This document shows positions 12,756-30,540 of a DNA stretch of 64,000 nt, piece by piece. This stretch comes from Myxococcales bacterium. GTDB lineage: Bacteria > Myxococcota_A > Polyangia > Haliangiales > Haliangiaceae. How positions within the stretch are numbered: position 1 is the first letter of the stretch; each line of letters starts with the position of its first letter. The stretch spans positions 145,029-209,028 of the forward strand of contig JADJUF010000021.1 of NCBI GenBank assembly GCA_016717005.1. The letters run 5' to 3'. The position numbers were made by a program, and so were the translations under genes. The notes below the pieces were generated by a model. That model was given only the letters and a program-made list of their open reading frames with translations. It did no database searches and was not told the origin of the DNA.

Positions 12756-15376
12756 CACTGGCCCTCCCCCGCCGCGAGCCCGGCGCCGCCGGGCACGTGG
12801 CCCTGGGTGTAGGTCACGACCTGGCGCAGGCGCTCGACGTCGGGCCCGACGCCGACGACCAGGTCCTCGACGTGATCGCCGTCGACGTCGACCGATCTCA
12901 CCGACAGCGCGGTCCGGACCGGCTGGTCGATCAGCCCGGCCGCGCCGGCCTCCACCGGCGGCGGGTAGCGGCCGTCGGCGCCCGGCGTCGACACCAGCAG
13001 CGCGCGGTTCAAGGTCGCGATCACCAGCGACCGCGGGCCGCCGCCCGGCGGCGCGATCGCCGCGATCGACAGCGGCAGCGTCGAGGCGGGCAGCGGCACC
13101 CGCTCGGGCTCGGCCGCGAGGTCGCGCCAGATCAACACCTCGGCGCCGCCGACGTCGGTCCCGACCAGCGCGACCAGCGCGAGGCCGCCGTCGTCGATCG
13201 CGACCGTCGACAGCGCGATCGGCGCGCCCAGCCCACCCGAGCCGCCCAGCGGCGTCGACGTCATCAGGGCGCACGCGTCCGGACAGCCGGTCACCGGCAC
13301 GACGAAGCCCTTGCCCGCCGCGTCGATCGCGATCACCCGGGGCAGCTCGCCCGGGCGCGCGAGCACGGTGACCTGGGCGCCGAGCAGCGCCAGGCCCGCC
13401 GCATCGACGGCGCCGGCGCGGCGCTCGGTCATCCGGCCGCTGGCGTCGGCGCGGTAGAAGCGCACGCTGGCGCTGTGGACGTCGGGCAGGCCGAAGCGCG
13501 GCGTGAGCTGCACCGCCAGCGCGGCGATCACGTCGGCGCCCTCGAGCGGCACCGCGACCACGGCGGGGATCGCCAGCAGGGACCCGTCCGGGGCCGCGGG
13601 CTCGGTCGCCGGGTACAGCGGCGCCGACATGCGCTGGCTGGCCGAGCCGAGCACGAACGTGAGATCGACGCCGCCCCCGGCGTGCTCGTCGTACAGGATC
13701 AGATCCTCGGCGCCGTCGGGTGGCGTCAGCAGGCCGACGTGCTCGACCGCGATCGCGGCCGGGCGTTGCAGCGCGCCGGTCCGGATCGCCGCGCCCGGCA
13801 CGCCGCCGATGACGCCGTAGGCGATCCGCAGATCGACCCGGGCCGGCGCGTCGGTGTCGGTCAGCATCGCGACGTCGTCGGCGCCGTTGCCGTCGAAGTC
13901 GCCGGTCCAGACCGCGCTGACCGGGGCCGACACCAGGAACGGCGCCGCGGTGAAGCTGTCGACCGGGCTGCCGGCCAGGAAGACGTCGAGGGTGTTCAGG
14001 CTGCTGCGCACCGCGATCAGGTCGGCGCGGCCGTCGCCGTTGAGGTCGCCCTGGGTCGCGCGCACCCAGGTCTCGTCGAACGACCCGACCCGGACCAGCT
14101 CGGTGGTCTCGCAGTCCCAGGTCACGCCCGGCGCGCCGCAGGCGAGCGCGAGCCCCCCGTCGGCCGTCACCAGATCGATCGTGCCGTCGCCGTTGAGGTC
14201 GAGCCACGCGACCGCGTCGGGCGCGTCGGTGTAGATCCCGGGCGAGCCCTGGGCGCGCAGGCGCAGCCGGCGCGGCGGCTCGAAGCCGGTCGCGGTGCCG
14301 CGGGCGATCCGCACCTCGACCCGCCCGCCGAGCAGCTCGCTGGTGATCGCGACGTCGTTGCGCCCGTCGCCGTCGACGTCACCGACGGACGCGGCGCGCG
14401 CGTCCTGGCCGGTGATCGAGCCGACCGGCAGGAGCGCGCCGGCGGCGCCGGGCGCGACCGGGACCCGGTAGAGGTCGATCGCGCTCGAGTCGTCGAGGCC
14501 GGGCCCGTCGGCGAACACCAGCGCCGCCAGCGCCACGCTGGGCTCGGTGCCCGCGGTCGGCGGGAACCAGGCCCACGGGATCGGCCCGGTCACGAGGCGG
14601 TCGGGATCGCGCCCGTCGTTGAGCGGGTACCCTTCGGCGCCGATCGCGATCACCGGGCAGCCAGCCAGCAGCGGGCAGTCGACGCCGAAGGCCAGCGTCG
14701 CGACGAACGCCGTCGCCAGCCCGCGGCGCCCGCCGACCGTGTACCGGAACCGGGCGGTGCGGAACGGCCCCGAGATCGCGTCGGACGACACGGTCGGCTG
14801 CAGCGTCGGCGACAGGAGCTCGGCCTCGTCGCCGAGCATCAGGTTCAGCGCGAACCCGACCGAGGTCACGACGTCGAGCTTGCCGTCGTCGTTGAAGTCG
14901 CCGGCGGTCGGCGCCGACAGGAGCGGTTGGTTCGGGACCAGCGCGGTCGCCGCGAAGCCGGCGCCGGCGGCGCCGGTGCGCACGTCGATGCGGACGTCGT
15001 CGATCAGCACCAGATCGGGATCGCCGGCGCCGTCGAGGTCGCCGATCAGCAGGTACTCGGCGTTGACGACCTGCTCGTCGGCGCGCACGAACCGGCCGTC
15101 GGCGACCACGCAGGTGCCGGCCGCGTCGCACACGGCGGTCGCGGGACAGTCGGCGTCGCTCGCGCACAGGAGCCGGCACGCCGCGGTAGTGCCGGCCTGG
15201 CCGCAGTCCGCGCCGGGGCGGTCGCAGTCCTCGCCGAGCGCCGGCTCGACCAGCCCGTTGCCGCAGGTGCCGGGATCGGCGCCGGGCAGCGACGTGCACG
15301 CCGCGGTGATCAGCAGGAGCGCGAGCGTGGGGGCGAGCGCGCTCCCCGCGCGCGCGCCGATTCGGCGTCGGTGCAT
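12755..15376 (-). CDS. FG-GAP/VCBS-repeat lipoprotein with Cys-rich N-terminus
   Basis: The 873-residue product begins with a signal peptide and probable lipobox (LLLITAAC). A Cys-rich segment follows (CGNGLVEPALGEDCD, then CRLLCASDADCP) of the type repeated in many myxobacterial surface proteins. Most of the rest consists of FG-GAP-like beta-propeller blades, seen as repeated DFNDDGKLDVV, DVDGDGRNDV, DLNGDGTIDLV, DLNGDGRADL and DFDGNGADDV. Such Asp-rich loops usually bind calcium. It overlaps the PEGA/TPR gene and lies downstream of a Ser/Thr kinase. A cell-surface adhesive or structural role is inferred. Confidence 0.85.
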   Translation of the reverse strand: MHRRRIGARAGSALAPTLALLLITAACTSLPGADPGTCGNGLVEPALGEDCDRPGADCGQAGTTAACRLLCASDADCPATAVCDAAGTCVVADGRFVRADEQVVNAEYLLIGDLDGAGDPDLVLIDDVRIDVRTGAAGAGFAATALVPNQPLLSAPTAGDFNDDGKLDVVTSVGFALNLMLGDEAELLSPTLQPTVSSDAISGPFRTARFRYTVGGRRGLATAFVATLAFGVDCPLLAGCPVIAIGAEGYPLNDGRDPDRLVTGPIPWAWFPPTAGTEPSVALAALVFADGPGLDDSSAIDLYRVPVAPGAAGALLPVGSITGQDARAASVGDVDGDGRNDVAITSELLGGRVEVRIARGTATGFEPPRRLRLRAQGSPGIYTDAPDAVAWLDLNGDGTIDLVTADGGLALACGAPGVTWDCETTELVRVGSFDETWVRATQGDLNGDGRADLIAVRSSLNTLDVFLAGSPVDSFTAAPFLVSAPVSAVWTGDFDGNGADDVAMLTDTDAPARVDLRIAYGVIGGVPGAAIRTGALQRPAAIAVEHVGLLTPPDGAEDLILYDEHAGGGVDLTFVLGSASQRMSAPLYPATEPAAPDGSLLAIPAVVAVPLEGADVIAALAVQLTPRFGLPDVHSASVRFYRADASGRMTERRAGAVDAAGLALLGAQVTVLARPGELPRVIAIDAAGKGFVVPVTGCPDACALMTSTPLGGSGGLGAPIALSTVAIDDGGLALVALVGTDVGGAEVLIWRDLAAEPERVPLPASTLPLSIAAIAPPGGGPRSLVIATLNRALLVSTPGADGRYPPPVEAGAAGLIDQPVRTALSVRSVDVDGDHVEDLVVGVGPDVERLRQVVTYTQGHVPGGAGLAAGEGQ

Positions 15377-15422
15377 GCGACCTCTGTGGGCAAAGGACTG
15401 CGAGGCGCCGGCGGTGCGCCGG

Positions 15423-17015
15423 TCACTTCTTCTTGAACGGATCTTCGAGCATCGGGTTGCCGCTGCCGTGGCCGCCGGGGGGCCGCTTGGGACGCTTGCC
15501 CGTCGGCGTCGGCGTCGGCGTCGGCGCGGCCGTGAGGTTCACGATCACGCTCGTGGCCGCGCTCGGCGTCACCGGTTGCGTGGCCGTGACGAACCCCGGC
15601 GCCTGGATCGTCAACTCGACCGCCGCGTCGCCGCGGGCCAGCGTGAGCGTGCCCGGCAGGGTCGCGGTCGCGCCGTCGGGACCGATCACCTCGGCCCCGG
15701 CCGGGGTCCCCGACAACGTCACCGTGACCGTGGCCGGCACCGGCGGCGGGGTCGGCGCGGGCGCGGGCGGCGTGGCCACGGGCGGCGCCGCCGCGCGCGG
15801 CTTCGACGACGAGCTGGTGGCCTTGACCACCACCACCGCGGCGATCGCGCCGACGAGGACCACGCCGGCGATCGCCACGAGCGCGCGCCGCGGGCGCGCG
15901 GGCGCGGGCCGATCGAGCGCGCCGAGCTCGCCGGTCGTCGACGGCGCCGCCGTCACGACGGCGGTGGTCGGGCTCGCCATCGTCGGCGCGGTGCCCATGA
16001 CCGGGCGCGCGGCCAGGTCGATCGTCTCGGCCGAGGCGATCGGCCTGGTCGACGGCGTGGGCGTGCGCAGGCTCGGCGCCGGGGTCTGGCGCTGCAGCTG
16101 CGCGCTCGACCGCGCCACCGGCAGGGCCACGCCGCTCGACTCGGCCGACTGCTCGAGCGCGCCCATCGCCGCGGCCAGGCTGGCCGGGCGGGCCGTCGGC
16201 TCCTTCTCCATCATCGCCGTGATCGCGTCGTCGAGCGCGCTCAACCCGGGCACCACCTCGGACAGCCTCGGCGCCGGCTCGCCGATCTGCTTCATCAGGA
16301 TGTCCATGTAGTCGTCGCCGTCGAACGGCACCTGCCCGGTCAGGAGCTCGTAGGCGACGCAGCCGAACGCGTAGATGTCGGTGCGGTGGTCGACGTCGCG
16401 GCCCCGGCACTGCTCGGGCGACATGTAGTACGGCGTGCCGATCGGCGCGCCGGTCCGGGTCTTGTGCATGCCCTCGGGGGCGCCGCCGAACGCCTTGGCG
16501 ATGCCGAAGTCGAGCAGCTTGGGGAACCACCCGCCCTCGGGGTCGGCGACCAGGAAGATGTTCTCGGGCTTGATGTCGCGGTGGATGATGCCCTTGTCGT
16601 GGGCGGCGTCGAGCGCCCGCGCCACGCCGCGCAGGACCGGCACCGCCTCCTCCAGCGTCAGGCGGCCGTGCTGCTCGAGGTAGGCGTCGAGCGGCTGGCC
16701 CTCGAGCAGCTCCATGACGAAGTAGTGGCGGCCGTCGTCGAGCTGCCCGAACCCGAAGATGTCGATGATGTGGCGGTGGCGGATCTGGTTGACCGATCGG
16801 GCCTCGGCGACGAACCGCGACACCATCTCGGGCTGGGCCGAGTACGCCCGGGACAGCACCTTGATCGCCACCTCCTTGCCGATCAGCGGGTGGGTGGCCC
16901 GGAACACCGTGCCGAACCCGCCGGCGCCGATCAGCGCGTCGATCACGTACTCCCCCACCTGCTGGCCTGGGGCCAGATCGGCGGTGGCGGCTCCGGTCGG
17001 GGTCGAGGTGGGCAT
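15423..17015 (-). CDS. Ser/Thr protein kinase with C-terminal transmembrane and PEGA-like region
   Basis: A 530-residue eukaryotic-type kinase. Motifs in order are glycine loop GAGGFGTVF (30-38), VAIK (Lys52), HRDIKPEN (145-152, catalytic Asp147), DFG (169-171) and a P+1 region GTPYYMSPEQ. Residues 290-375 form an Ala/Pro/Thr-rich linker. One membrane segment follows at about 378-397, then an extracytoplasmic PEGA-like domain and a Lys-rich tail. Such kinases are typical of myxobacterial signalling. The ATG at 17015 is preferred to the longer open frame because it precedes the conserved domain closely. It lies upstream of the FG-GAP lipoprotein, possibly in one operon. Confidence 0.9.
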   Translation of the reverse strand: MPTSTPTGAATADLAPGQQVGEYVIDALIGAGGFGTVFRATHPLIGKEVAIKVLSRAYSAQPEMVSRFVAEARSVNQIRHRHIIDIFGFGQLDDGRHYFVMELLEGQPLDAYLEQHGRLTLEEAVPVLRGVARALDAAHDKGIIHRDIKPENIFLVADPEGGWFPKLLDFGIAKAFGGAPEGMHKTRTGAPIGTPYYMSPEQCRGRDVDHRTDIYAFGCVAYELLTGQVPFDGDDYMDILMKQIGEPAPRLSEVVPGLSALDDAITAMMEKEPTARPASLAAAMGALEQSAESSGVALPVARSSAQLQRQTPAPSLRTPTPSTRPIASAETIDLAARPVMGTAPTMASPTTAVVTAAPSTTGELGALDRPAPARPRRALVAIAGVVLVGAIAAVVVVKATSSSSKPRAAAPPVATPPAPAPTPPPVPATVTVTLSGTPAGAEVIGPDGATATLPGTLTLARGDAAVELTIQAPGFVTATQPVTPSAATSVIVNLTAAPTPTPTPTGKRPKRPPGGHGSGNPMLEDPFKKK

Positions 17016-17150
17016 TCGTCGAGAGGTACGACAGCGTACGGTGGGCGAGGTTAATTCTTGCACGCTCGGGGCCACCCCCGCCAGGGTGCGGCCGATCACG
17101 ACGCCCCTGCCCTGCGCCCCACGCCGGGGCTGTCCCACATCACCACCGTC

Positions 17151-17220
17151 ACACCGACGCCGAAAATGCCGACACCCCGAGGACGCACCCTCGAGGTGTC
17201 ACCGTCCGTCCACACCGCCC
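17151..17220 (-). repeat. Intergenic terminator-like hairpin repeat, copy 1
   Basis: A 12-bp stem with one mismatch (17171-17182 with 17189-17200, 6-base loop). On the minus strand it is followed by GGCATTTTCGGC. It lies downstream of the stop of the gene at 17289-18308. The same stem and flanks recur at 20344-20412 downstream of rpoC, so this is a dispersed terminator or REP-like element. Confidence 0.7.
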
Positions 17221-17288
17221 GCCGACGCGGAACGATCTGCGCCGTTTCGGGTGATGTCGGCGGCGAAGCGGGCGCCGCCCGAGGCGCG

Positions 17289-18308
17289 TCAGGCCCGGGT
17301 CAGGCGGTGCAGGTCGAGGATGGCCGTGGTCGACTGCACCTCGCCGCACGAGCTGAGCGCGTAGGTGCCGGGGGCGACCTCGAGCCGGACCGCGTCGTCG
17401 CCGAGGCGCTTCTTGCCGAGCACGTCGGCGGGTTCGGCGTCGCCGTCGACCAGGTACAGCGCGCGGCTCGTGCCGACGACCACGCGCTTGCGGGTCTTCT
17501 TCCAGCGCTTGTCCGGCACCGCCAGCGCGGTGGCCACGGCCTGGGCCCGGTCGTCGGCGCCGAGCTGGCGGTAGATGATGATGTGCGGGCCGTCGATGAT
17601 GAACCCCGACGGATCGGGCGAGTCGAAGACGATGCCGCGCTTGCCCTTGGCGTAGTCGTCGCCGCTGACCAGCAAGATCTCCGCGCCTTCGCTCTCGGCG
17701 AGCTTGAGCCCCTTGGCGATCTTCTTGCTCGTCGCGGTGGCCGGCGCGTCGAGCCAGGCATCGGGGTCGGGCTTGGCCTTCGCCGGCTTGGCCGCGGCGA
17801 TCTCGACGCCGTCCTTGCGCAGGCGGATGACCTGGAACATCCGGCGGCGATCGGGCTTGACCTGGTTGGCGACGTCGACCAAGTAGTCGCCCGGCGGCAG
17901 CTCGATCGCGAGCGCGCCTTCGGCGGGCGCATCGTGCGCGGTCGCGAAGTCGACGAAGTGCAGCGGGCCCCTCACCGCCAGCCGCAGCGCGGTCGGCGCC
18001 AGGTCGGTGGTGGCGTCGGGCTTCCACTTGGCGCCGGCGTCCTGCGCGACCACGTTCTCGAGGTCGATCATGCGGGTGAAGAACCCGCCCCACGGCCGCG
18101 GGTGCCACGCGGTCTCGCGGCCGCTCGGCAGCACCAGCACCGGGCCGCCGATGTCGAGGAGCACGGGCGCCTCTTCGCCGGTGCCGCGGTGGTGGGGCGT
18201 CAACGCCTTGGTGGCGCGCGCGCGCAGCTTGGTCCACGCCGCGACGTCGTGCCCCGACAGCACCAGCGGGCCGTACATCCAGTTGGAGTCGCCGATCCAG
18301 GATGGCAT
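17289..18308 (-). CDS. Hypothetical protein, 339 residues (weak Imm21-like N-terminus)
   Basis: The family is not firmly recognised. There is no signal peptide or membrane segment. The N-terminal half contains LLDIGGPVLVLPSGRETAW followed by WGGFFTRMIDLENVV, a pattern faintly like Imm21-type immunity proteins; this is only a resemblance. The middle is Lys/Ala/Pro-rich and may be a linker. The C-terminal half has short beta-rich blocks (PSGFIIDGPHIIIYRQLG; VRLEVAPGTYALSSCG). The terminator-like repeat lies just downstream. Function unknown. Confidence 0.65.
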   Translation of the reverse strand: MPSWIGDSNWMYGPLVLSGHDVAAWTKLRARATKALTPHHRGTGEEAPVLLDIGGPVLVLPSGRETAWHPRPWGGFFTRMIDLENVVAQDAGAKWKPDATTDLAPTALRLAVRGPLHFVDFATAHDAPAEGALAIELPPGDYLVDVANQVKPDRRRMFQVIRLRKDGVEIAAAKPAKAKPDPDAWLDAPATATSKKIAKGLKLAESEGAEILLVSGDDYAKGKRGIVFDSPDPSGFIIDGPHIIIYRQLGADDRAQAVATALAVPDKRWKKTRKRVVVGTSRALYLVDGDAEPADVLGKKRLGDDAVRLEVAPGTYALSSCGEVQSTTAILDLHRLTRA

Positions 18309-18495
18309 CGGGCGATGGTAGCGCGCGCCTCGGCCGCGAAGACCAGCGCGCGAGGAAGATCGTCAGCGCGCGGCCGGGTGGACGCCTCGACCGGCCGATC
18401 GGTCGAGATCAACGCGACGCGATCGTTCGTGCACTGGTTGTCGCCGGCGGCCAGGCCGAGCGCCACCAGCGGCGAGCCCGCGTGGCCGCGATCGC

Positions 18496-19512
18496 TCAGT
18501 CGCAGCCGAAGTAGGTCGAGAACGCGACGTCGGTCGCCGGGCCATCGGGCGGTGCGGCGCGCGGCCCGAGGTCGCGATAGCCGACGTAGCTGGTCTCCAG
18601 CGACATCCCGTGATCGAACCGACCGTGGCCGGTGATCAGCTCGACGTGGCCGTCGCGATCGCTGTCGAACAGCCCCACCGCGCGCAGGCCCAGCTCCTCG
18701 TCGACCTCGGCCACCAGGGTCGGCGCGCCGGTCGCGGGCAGCGCGAAGATCGCGCGCACCACCTCGGGCGCCGGGTCGCACGACGCCTCGCGCAGCTCGT
18801 AGGTCGCCGCCGCGACCATCCACGCGCCATCGGCGCCGACGAACAGCGTGGTCGCCAGCCCGTCGCGGTCGATCTCGCGATCGCGCCCCTGCCGCTTGAC
18901 CCCGGGCAGCCGCTTGAACGCGCGCTCGACCGCCGCGCGCTGCGCCGGCGTAGCCTTGGTCGGCGTCGCGAACCGCGGCTCGGCCCGGTCGGTGACCACG
19001 ATCGGATCGCAGCCCGGCGCGGTGGTCAGCTCCCCCACCACGATCGGCCCCTCCCCCAGCTCAGCCTCGCCGTTGTCGAGCCCCAGCCAGTAGACCCCGC
19101 CGATCGTGGTCGGGCAGCGGTGCCCTGCGCGATCGTACGCCGCCACCGCCGTCCCCACCGCCGCGCGCCAGGACGCGGGCAGCCCGTCGCCCGGGACCAC
19201 CCGCGGCTGCACGCTCGAGTTCGGCGTCGCCTCGATCCGCATCGGCGGCGGGTACGTCGTCGGCGCCACGGCCGCCGCGCCATCGCTCGGCGCGAGCCAC
19301 CCCGCCAGCGGCACGAACCGCCGCTCCGCCAGCGCCACCACCGGCACCACCACGTCGCCCCGCCAGCGCACCGTCAGCGCCGCGTCCACGCTCGCGCCCG
19401 CGTCGGCCTCTGGCCTCGCCGCCGCGTCGCGCGCGGGGCTCGCCCCTCGCCCGCCCGACTCGGCGCCCCGACCACATCCGCACACCAGCACGAGGATCAT
19501 CGCGGTCCGCAT
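18496..19512 (-). CDS. Putative lipoprotein, 338 residues
   Basis: The product begins with a short hydrophobic stretch and lipobox (MILVLVCGC), then an Ala/Arg/Asp-rich linker of about 40 residues. The body has no recognised domain. Near the end it has an Asp-rich loop, LFDSDRDGHVELITGHG, resembling an FG-GAP or EF-hand-like calcium loop. The Met at 19512 is preferred because it places the lipobox near the N-terminus. A surface lipoprotein is inferred from the signal alone. Confidence 0.65.
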   Translation of the reverse strand: MRTAMILVLVCGCGRGAESGGRGASPARDAAARPEADAGASVDAALTVRWRGDVVVPVVALAERRFVPLAGWLAPSDGAAAVAPTTYPPPMRIEATPNSSVQPRVVPGDGLPASWRAAVGTAVAAYDRAGHRCPTTIGGVYWLGLDNGEAELGEGPIVVGELTTAPGCDPIVVTDRAEPRFATPTKATPAQRAAVERAFKRLPGVKRQGRDREIDRDGLATTLFVGADGAWMVAAATYELREASCDPAPEVVRAIFALPATGAPTLVAEVDEELGLRAVGLFDSDRDGHVELITGHGRFDHGMSLETSYVGYRDLGPRAAPPDGPATDVAFSTYFGCD

Positions 19513-19727
19513 CGCCGAAGTATCGCGCACGCGCTGGCCCCGGCGCCACGCACGCGCGCCTCACGACGCCGCGGCATCCTGGCTCACGGCACGACCGGCA
19601 CCGGCCGCCCCGCGGTGATGTCCAGCCAGCCAGGTCGCGGACCCGCGGCAGCGTCTCCGGCAGCGCGCATTCGCACAGCCGCGGCAGCGGTGTGGACGCT
19701 GATATGATCGCGGCGCGAGGAGGCGGC

Positions 19728-19757
19728 ATGCATCGAGACCGAAGGTGGAGCAGATGA
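19728..19757 (+). CDS. Possible 9-residue leader peptide upstream of 19754
   Basis: A strong Shine-Dalgarno (GAGGAGG at 19717-19723) precedes an ATG at 19728 that opens a 9-codon frame. Its TGA overlaps the ATG of the next gene as ATGA at 19754-19757. The arrangement would couple translation of the following gene to the leader. No direct evidence that it is made; it may simply be chance. Confidence 0.3.
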   Translation: MHRDRRWSR

Positions 19758-20308
19758 CGCGCCGCAGGACGAGCGCGAACGAGAAGCCGCGGGCACCGGT
19801 GAAGACGAAGGGGACCGCGAAGGCCAAGGGGACCGCGAAGGCCAAGGGGACCGCGAAGGCCAAGGGGACCGCGAAGGCCAAGGGGACCGCGGCGACGACG
19901 ACGCACGAGCTCCGGATCAGCGTCGACGCCGGCAACATCACGCTCGCGGACATGGCCTACCTGATCACGAACGGGAGCGAAGACTTCACGCCGCACGCCG
20001 ACGACGCGGGCTCGCTCGCGATCCTCCCCGTGGTGCAGGGCCGGTGCGCGCTGCAGGTACGGATCGATACCGCCCCACCGATCGAGGCGCACCTCGAGCT
20101 CGACGTCATGTCGGGGCGCCTGTTCGTCGGCGACGTGGCCCAGGTGTTCACCGACGACGGCGCCTGGCAGCGCTTCCTGAAGAAGACGAAGCTGCTGACG
20201 ATTGGCGGCCGCCGCATGCGCTCGTTCGACACGACCAGCGATGGCGAATTCGTCGTCGTCATCGAAGCCCCACCGCCGGCGCCGGCACGGGCCGCACGCC
20301 CGACTTGA
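19754..20308 (+). CDS. Hypothetical protein with Lys/Ala-rich N-terminal repeats
   Basis: The 184-residue product has a basic N-terminus with four to five exact six-residue units (GTAKAK), encoded by tandem 18-base repeats at about 19808-19890, resembling histone-H1-like tails. The following domain (about residues 50-170) is not recognised; it includes ISVDAGNITLADMAYLITNG and LELDVMSGRLFVGDVAQVF. ATG at 19754 has AAGG 8 bases upstream. It is the only plus-strand gene in this part of the window. DNA-binding by the tail is a guess. Confidence 0.6.
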   Translation: MTRRRTSANEKPRAPVKTKGTAKAKGTAKAKGTAKAKGTAKAKGTAATTTHELRISVDAGNITLADMAYLITNGSEDFTPHADDAGSLAILPVVQGRCALQVRIDTAPPIEAHLELDVMSGRLFVGDVAQVFTDDGAWQRFLKKTKLLTIGGRRMRSFDTTSDGEFVVVIEAPPPAPARAARPT

Positions 20309-20343
20309 CCGACGCCGCCGGCGCGCGCCCGCTGGCGCGGACG

Positions 20344-20412
20344 ACGCCGACGCCGAAAATGCCGACACCCCGAGGGGTCAGCCTCGAGGTGTCACCGTCT
20401 GTCTACGCCGCC
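20344..20412 (-). repeat. Intergenic terminator-like hairpin repeat, copy 2
   Basis: The same element as at 17151-17220. It has a 12-bp stem with one mismatch (20364-20375 with 20382-20393) and, on the minus strand, GGCATTTTCGGC after the stem. It lies about 70 bases downstream of the rpoC stop, where a terminator of the rpoBC operon is expected. Loop sequences differ between copies while the stems are kept. Confidence 0.7.
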
Positions 20413-20484
20413 CGACTCACGCTGAACGCGCCGTGCGAGTCGGTGTGACCACCGACGCAGGAGCGCCCCTGCACCTACCTGGGC

Positions 20485-24641
<4,157 letters not shown>

Positions 24642-24744
24642 GGGCTCCTCGGTCAGTGCGGGCAGGCTAGCCGCCGGCGGCGGATCCGTGGCCGATGGCG
24701 CCACGGACCAGAAACAGCACGGCGGTGACAGGTAAAATCAGCGT

Positions 24745-24777
<33 letters not shown>

Positions 24778-24822
24778 CGCGAGCGAGCCCGGGGGGTGCG
24801 GCCGGCCGGCGACGCGCCGGGC

Positions 24823-29028
<4,206 letters not shown>

Positions 29029-29441
29029 GGACGTGGGTGCCTCTTCCGGGTTGGAGTACAGCGAAGCGAGTGCGAAGCGGTAGCGTGCGGACGAAGACCG
29101 ACCGAAAACGCGCCGACCGCCCTTGCTCGGATCACCCGCGAGGGGTGCCGAGTGGGCGGCGACAGGCGAAGGTCAGAAGGCGATCGTCAAGACGGCCGAG
29201 GATCGAGTCGAGGAAGTCGAGCGACGTGAGCGTGACGCCGAGCGAGCACGGACACGGCAGCGAGCCGAGGAACGAACGCTCCCGGACTCGACGCCGCGTG
29301 CGTATAGCACGGAACGCCGCGGAAGTGGCAAGTCGGCCATGCAAGCCGCCATGCCAACTCCGCGCCCGGCGGTAAGTATTCGTTTTGACCGGGATTCGCT
29401 GCCGAAGCCCGATCGTGACGCACCCCGCCGGGATCGTCGAA
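29029..29441. other. rplL-rpoB intergenic region
   Basis: No gene is supported in these 413 bases. On the minus strand TATACG (29301-29306) lies 19 bases after TTGCCA (29326-29331), a possible but imperfect promoter for rpoBC. rplL-rpoB spacers in other bacteria often hold an attenuator or RNase III site; none is evident here. Confidence 0.35.
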
Positions 29442-29819
29442 CTACTTGACCTCGACCTCGCCGCCGGCGTCCTTGATCTTCTTGGCGATCTCGTCGGCCT
29501 CGGCCTTGGGCACGTTGGCCTTGACCTCCTTGGGGGCGCCGTCGACCAGGTCCTTGGCGTCCTTGAGGCCCAGGCCGGTGATCTCGCGGACGACCTTGAT
29601 GACGTTGATCGGCGAGGCGCCCTTGGCCTTGAGGATGACCGTGAACTCGGTCTGGACCTCGGCGGGCGCGGCGGGGGCGGCCGGGCCGGCGGGGCCGGCG
29701 ACGGCGACCGGCGCGGCCTTCACGCCCCACTTGTCCTCGAGGGCCTTGGTGAGGTTGACGATGTCCATGACCGTGAGGGTGCTGAGGTAGTCGATGACCT
29801 GATCTTGCGTGAGCGACAT
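29442..29819 (-). CDS. rplL: 50S ribosomal protein L7/L12
   Basis: L7/L12 forms the flexible stalk that recruits translational GTPases. The 125-residue product has the N-terminal dimerisation helices (YLSTLTVMDIVNLTKALEDK) and an Ala/Pro-rich hinge. The C-terminal domain contains FTVILKAKGASPINVIKVVR and ITGLGLKDAKDLVDGAPKEV. ATG at 29819; the longer open frame upstream is not family-like. It follows rplJ as usual. Confidence 0.97.
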   Translation of the reverse strand: MSLTQDQVIDYLSTLTVMDIVNLTKALEDKWGVKAAPVAVAGPAGPAAPAAPAEVQTEFTVILKAKGASPINVIKVVREITGLGLKDAKDLVDGAPKEVKANVPKAEADEIAKKIKDAGGEVEVK

Positions 29820-29966
29820 GAGATGCCTCGGAGGATGCGGGGCCGGCTGGCCCGGTTTGGGTCGGTCGGATGACCGAAGGAACAAGGTCCGGTCAGGCGA
29901 CCGGTGAGAGACGTCGGGGGGCGCGAGGGACGGCGACGCCGCCCCTCACCAGGGAGTCGATGTGCT

Positions 29967-30491
29967 TCAGGCGGCACCCTCGAGCGCCCGCTTGCGGGCG
30001 TCGAGGACGTACATGAAGTTCTGGGGACCGGCGATGACCGTGCGGACCAGGTCCTGCGGGGCGGCCAGGAAGGTCATGAGCAAGCTGGCGCGGATCTCGT
30101 CCTTGCCCGGCATGCGCGACAGCGCGTCGACGCCCTGGGCGTCGAGGACCTTGCCGTCGAAGAAGCCGCCCTTGATCGTGAACTTGGGCTCGTCCTTGGC
30201 CCACTTGAGCGCGATCTTGGCCGCGATCTGCGGGGTCTCGTTGGACCAGATCACCGCGGTCGGGCCGACCATGAGCGCGCTCATCGGCTCCATCGAGCCG
30301 CCCTTGACGGCGATCTTGACGAGCGAGTTCTTGAGCACGCGGTAGTGGCATCCGTTCTTGCGGAAGTCATCGCGCATCGCGGTGACGACCGGCACGGTCA
30401 CGCCGCGGTAGTCCGCGATCACGACCGAGGCGACGTTGGCGAATGCCTCTTGGATCTCGCCGAGGATCTCGGCCTTGCCTGCTCTGTCCAT
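29967..30491 (-). CDS. rplJ: 50S ribosomal protein L10
   Basis: L10 anchors the L7/L12 stalk dimers and autoregulates the rplJL mRNA in many bacteria. The 174-residue product begins MDRAGKAEILGEIQEAF and has VVIADYRGVTVPVVTAMR and a typical stalk-binding C-terminal helix. ATG at 30491. It lies downstream of a leader with an attenuator-like hairpin and 147 bases before rplL. Confidence 0.96.
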   Translation of the reverse strand: MDRAGKAEILGEIQEAFANVASVVIADYRGVTVPVVTAMRDDFRKNGCHYRVLKNSLVKIAVKGGSMEPMSALMVGPTAVIWSNETPQIAAKIALKWAKDEPKFTIKGGFFDGKVLDAQGVDALSRMPGKDEIRASLLMTFLAAPQDLVRTVIAGPQNFMYVLDARKRALEGAA

Positions 30492-30540
30492 GGTGCTTGT
30501 CCGTTCTGCAGATGCCGAACCGGGACGGTCGGCGAGTGGC

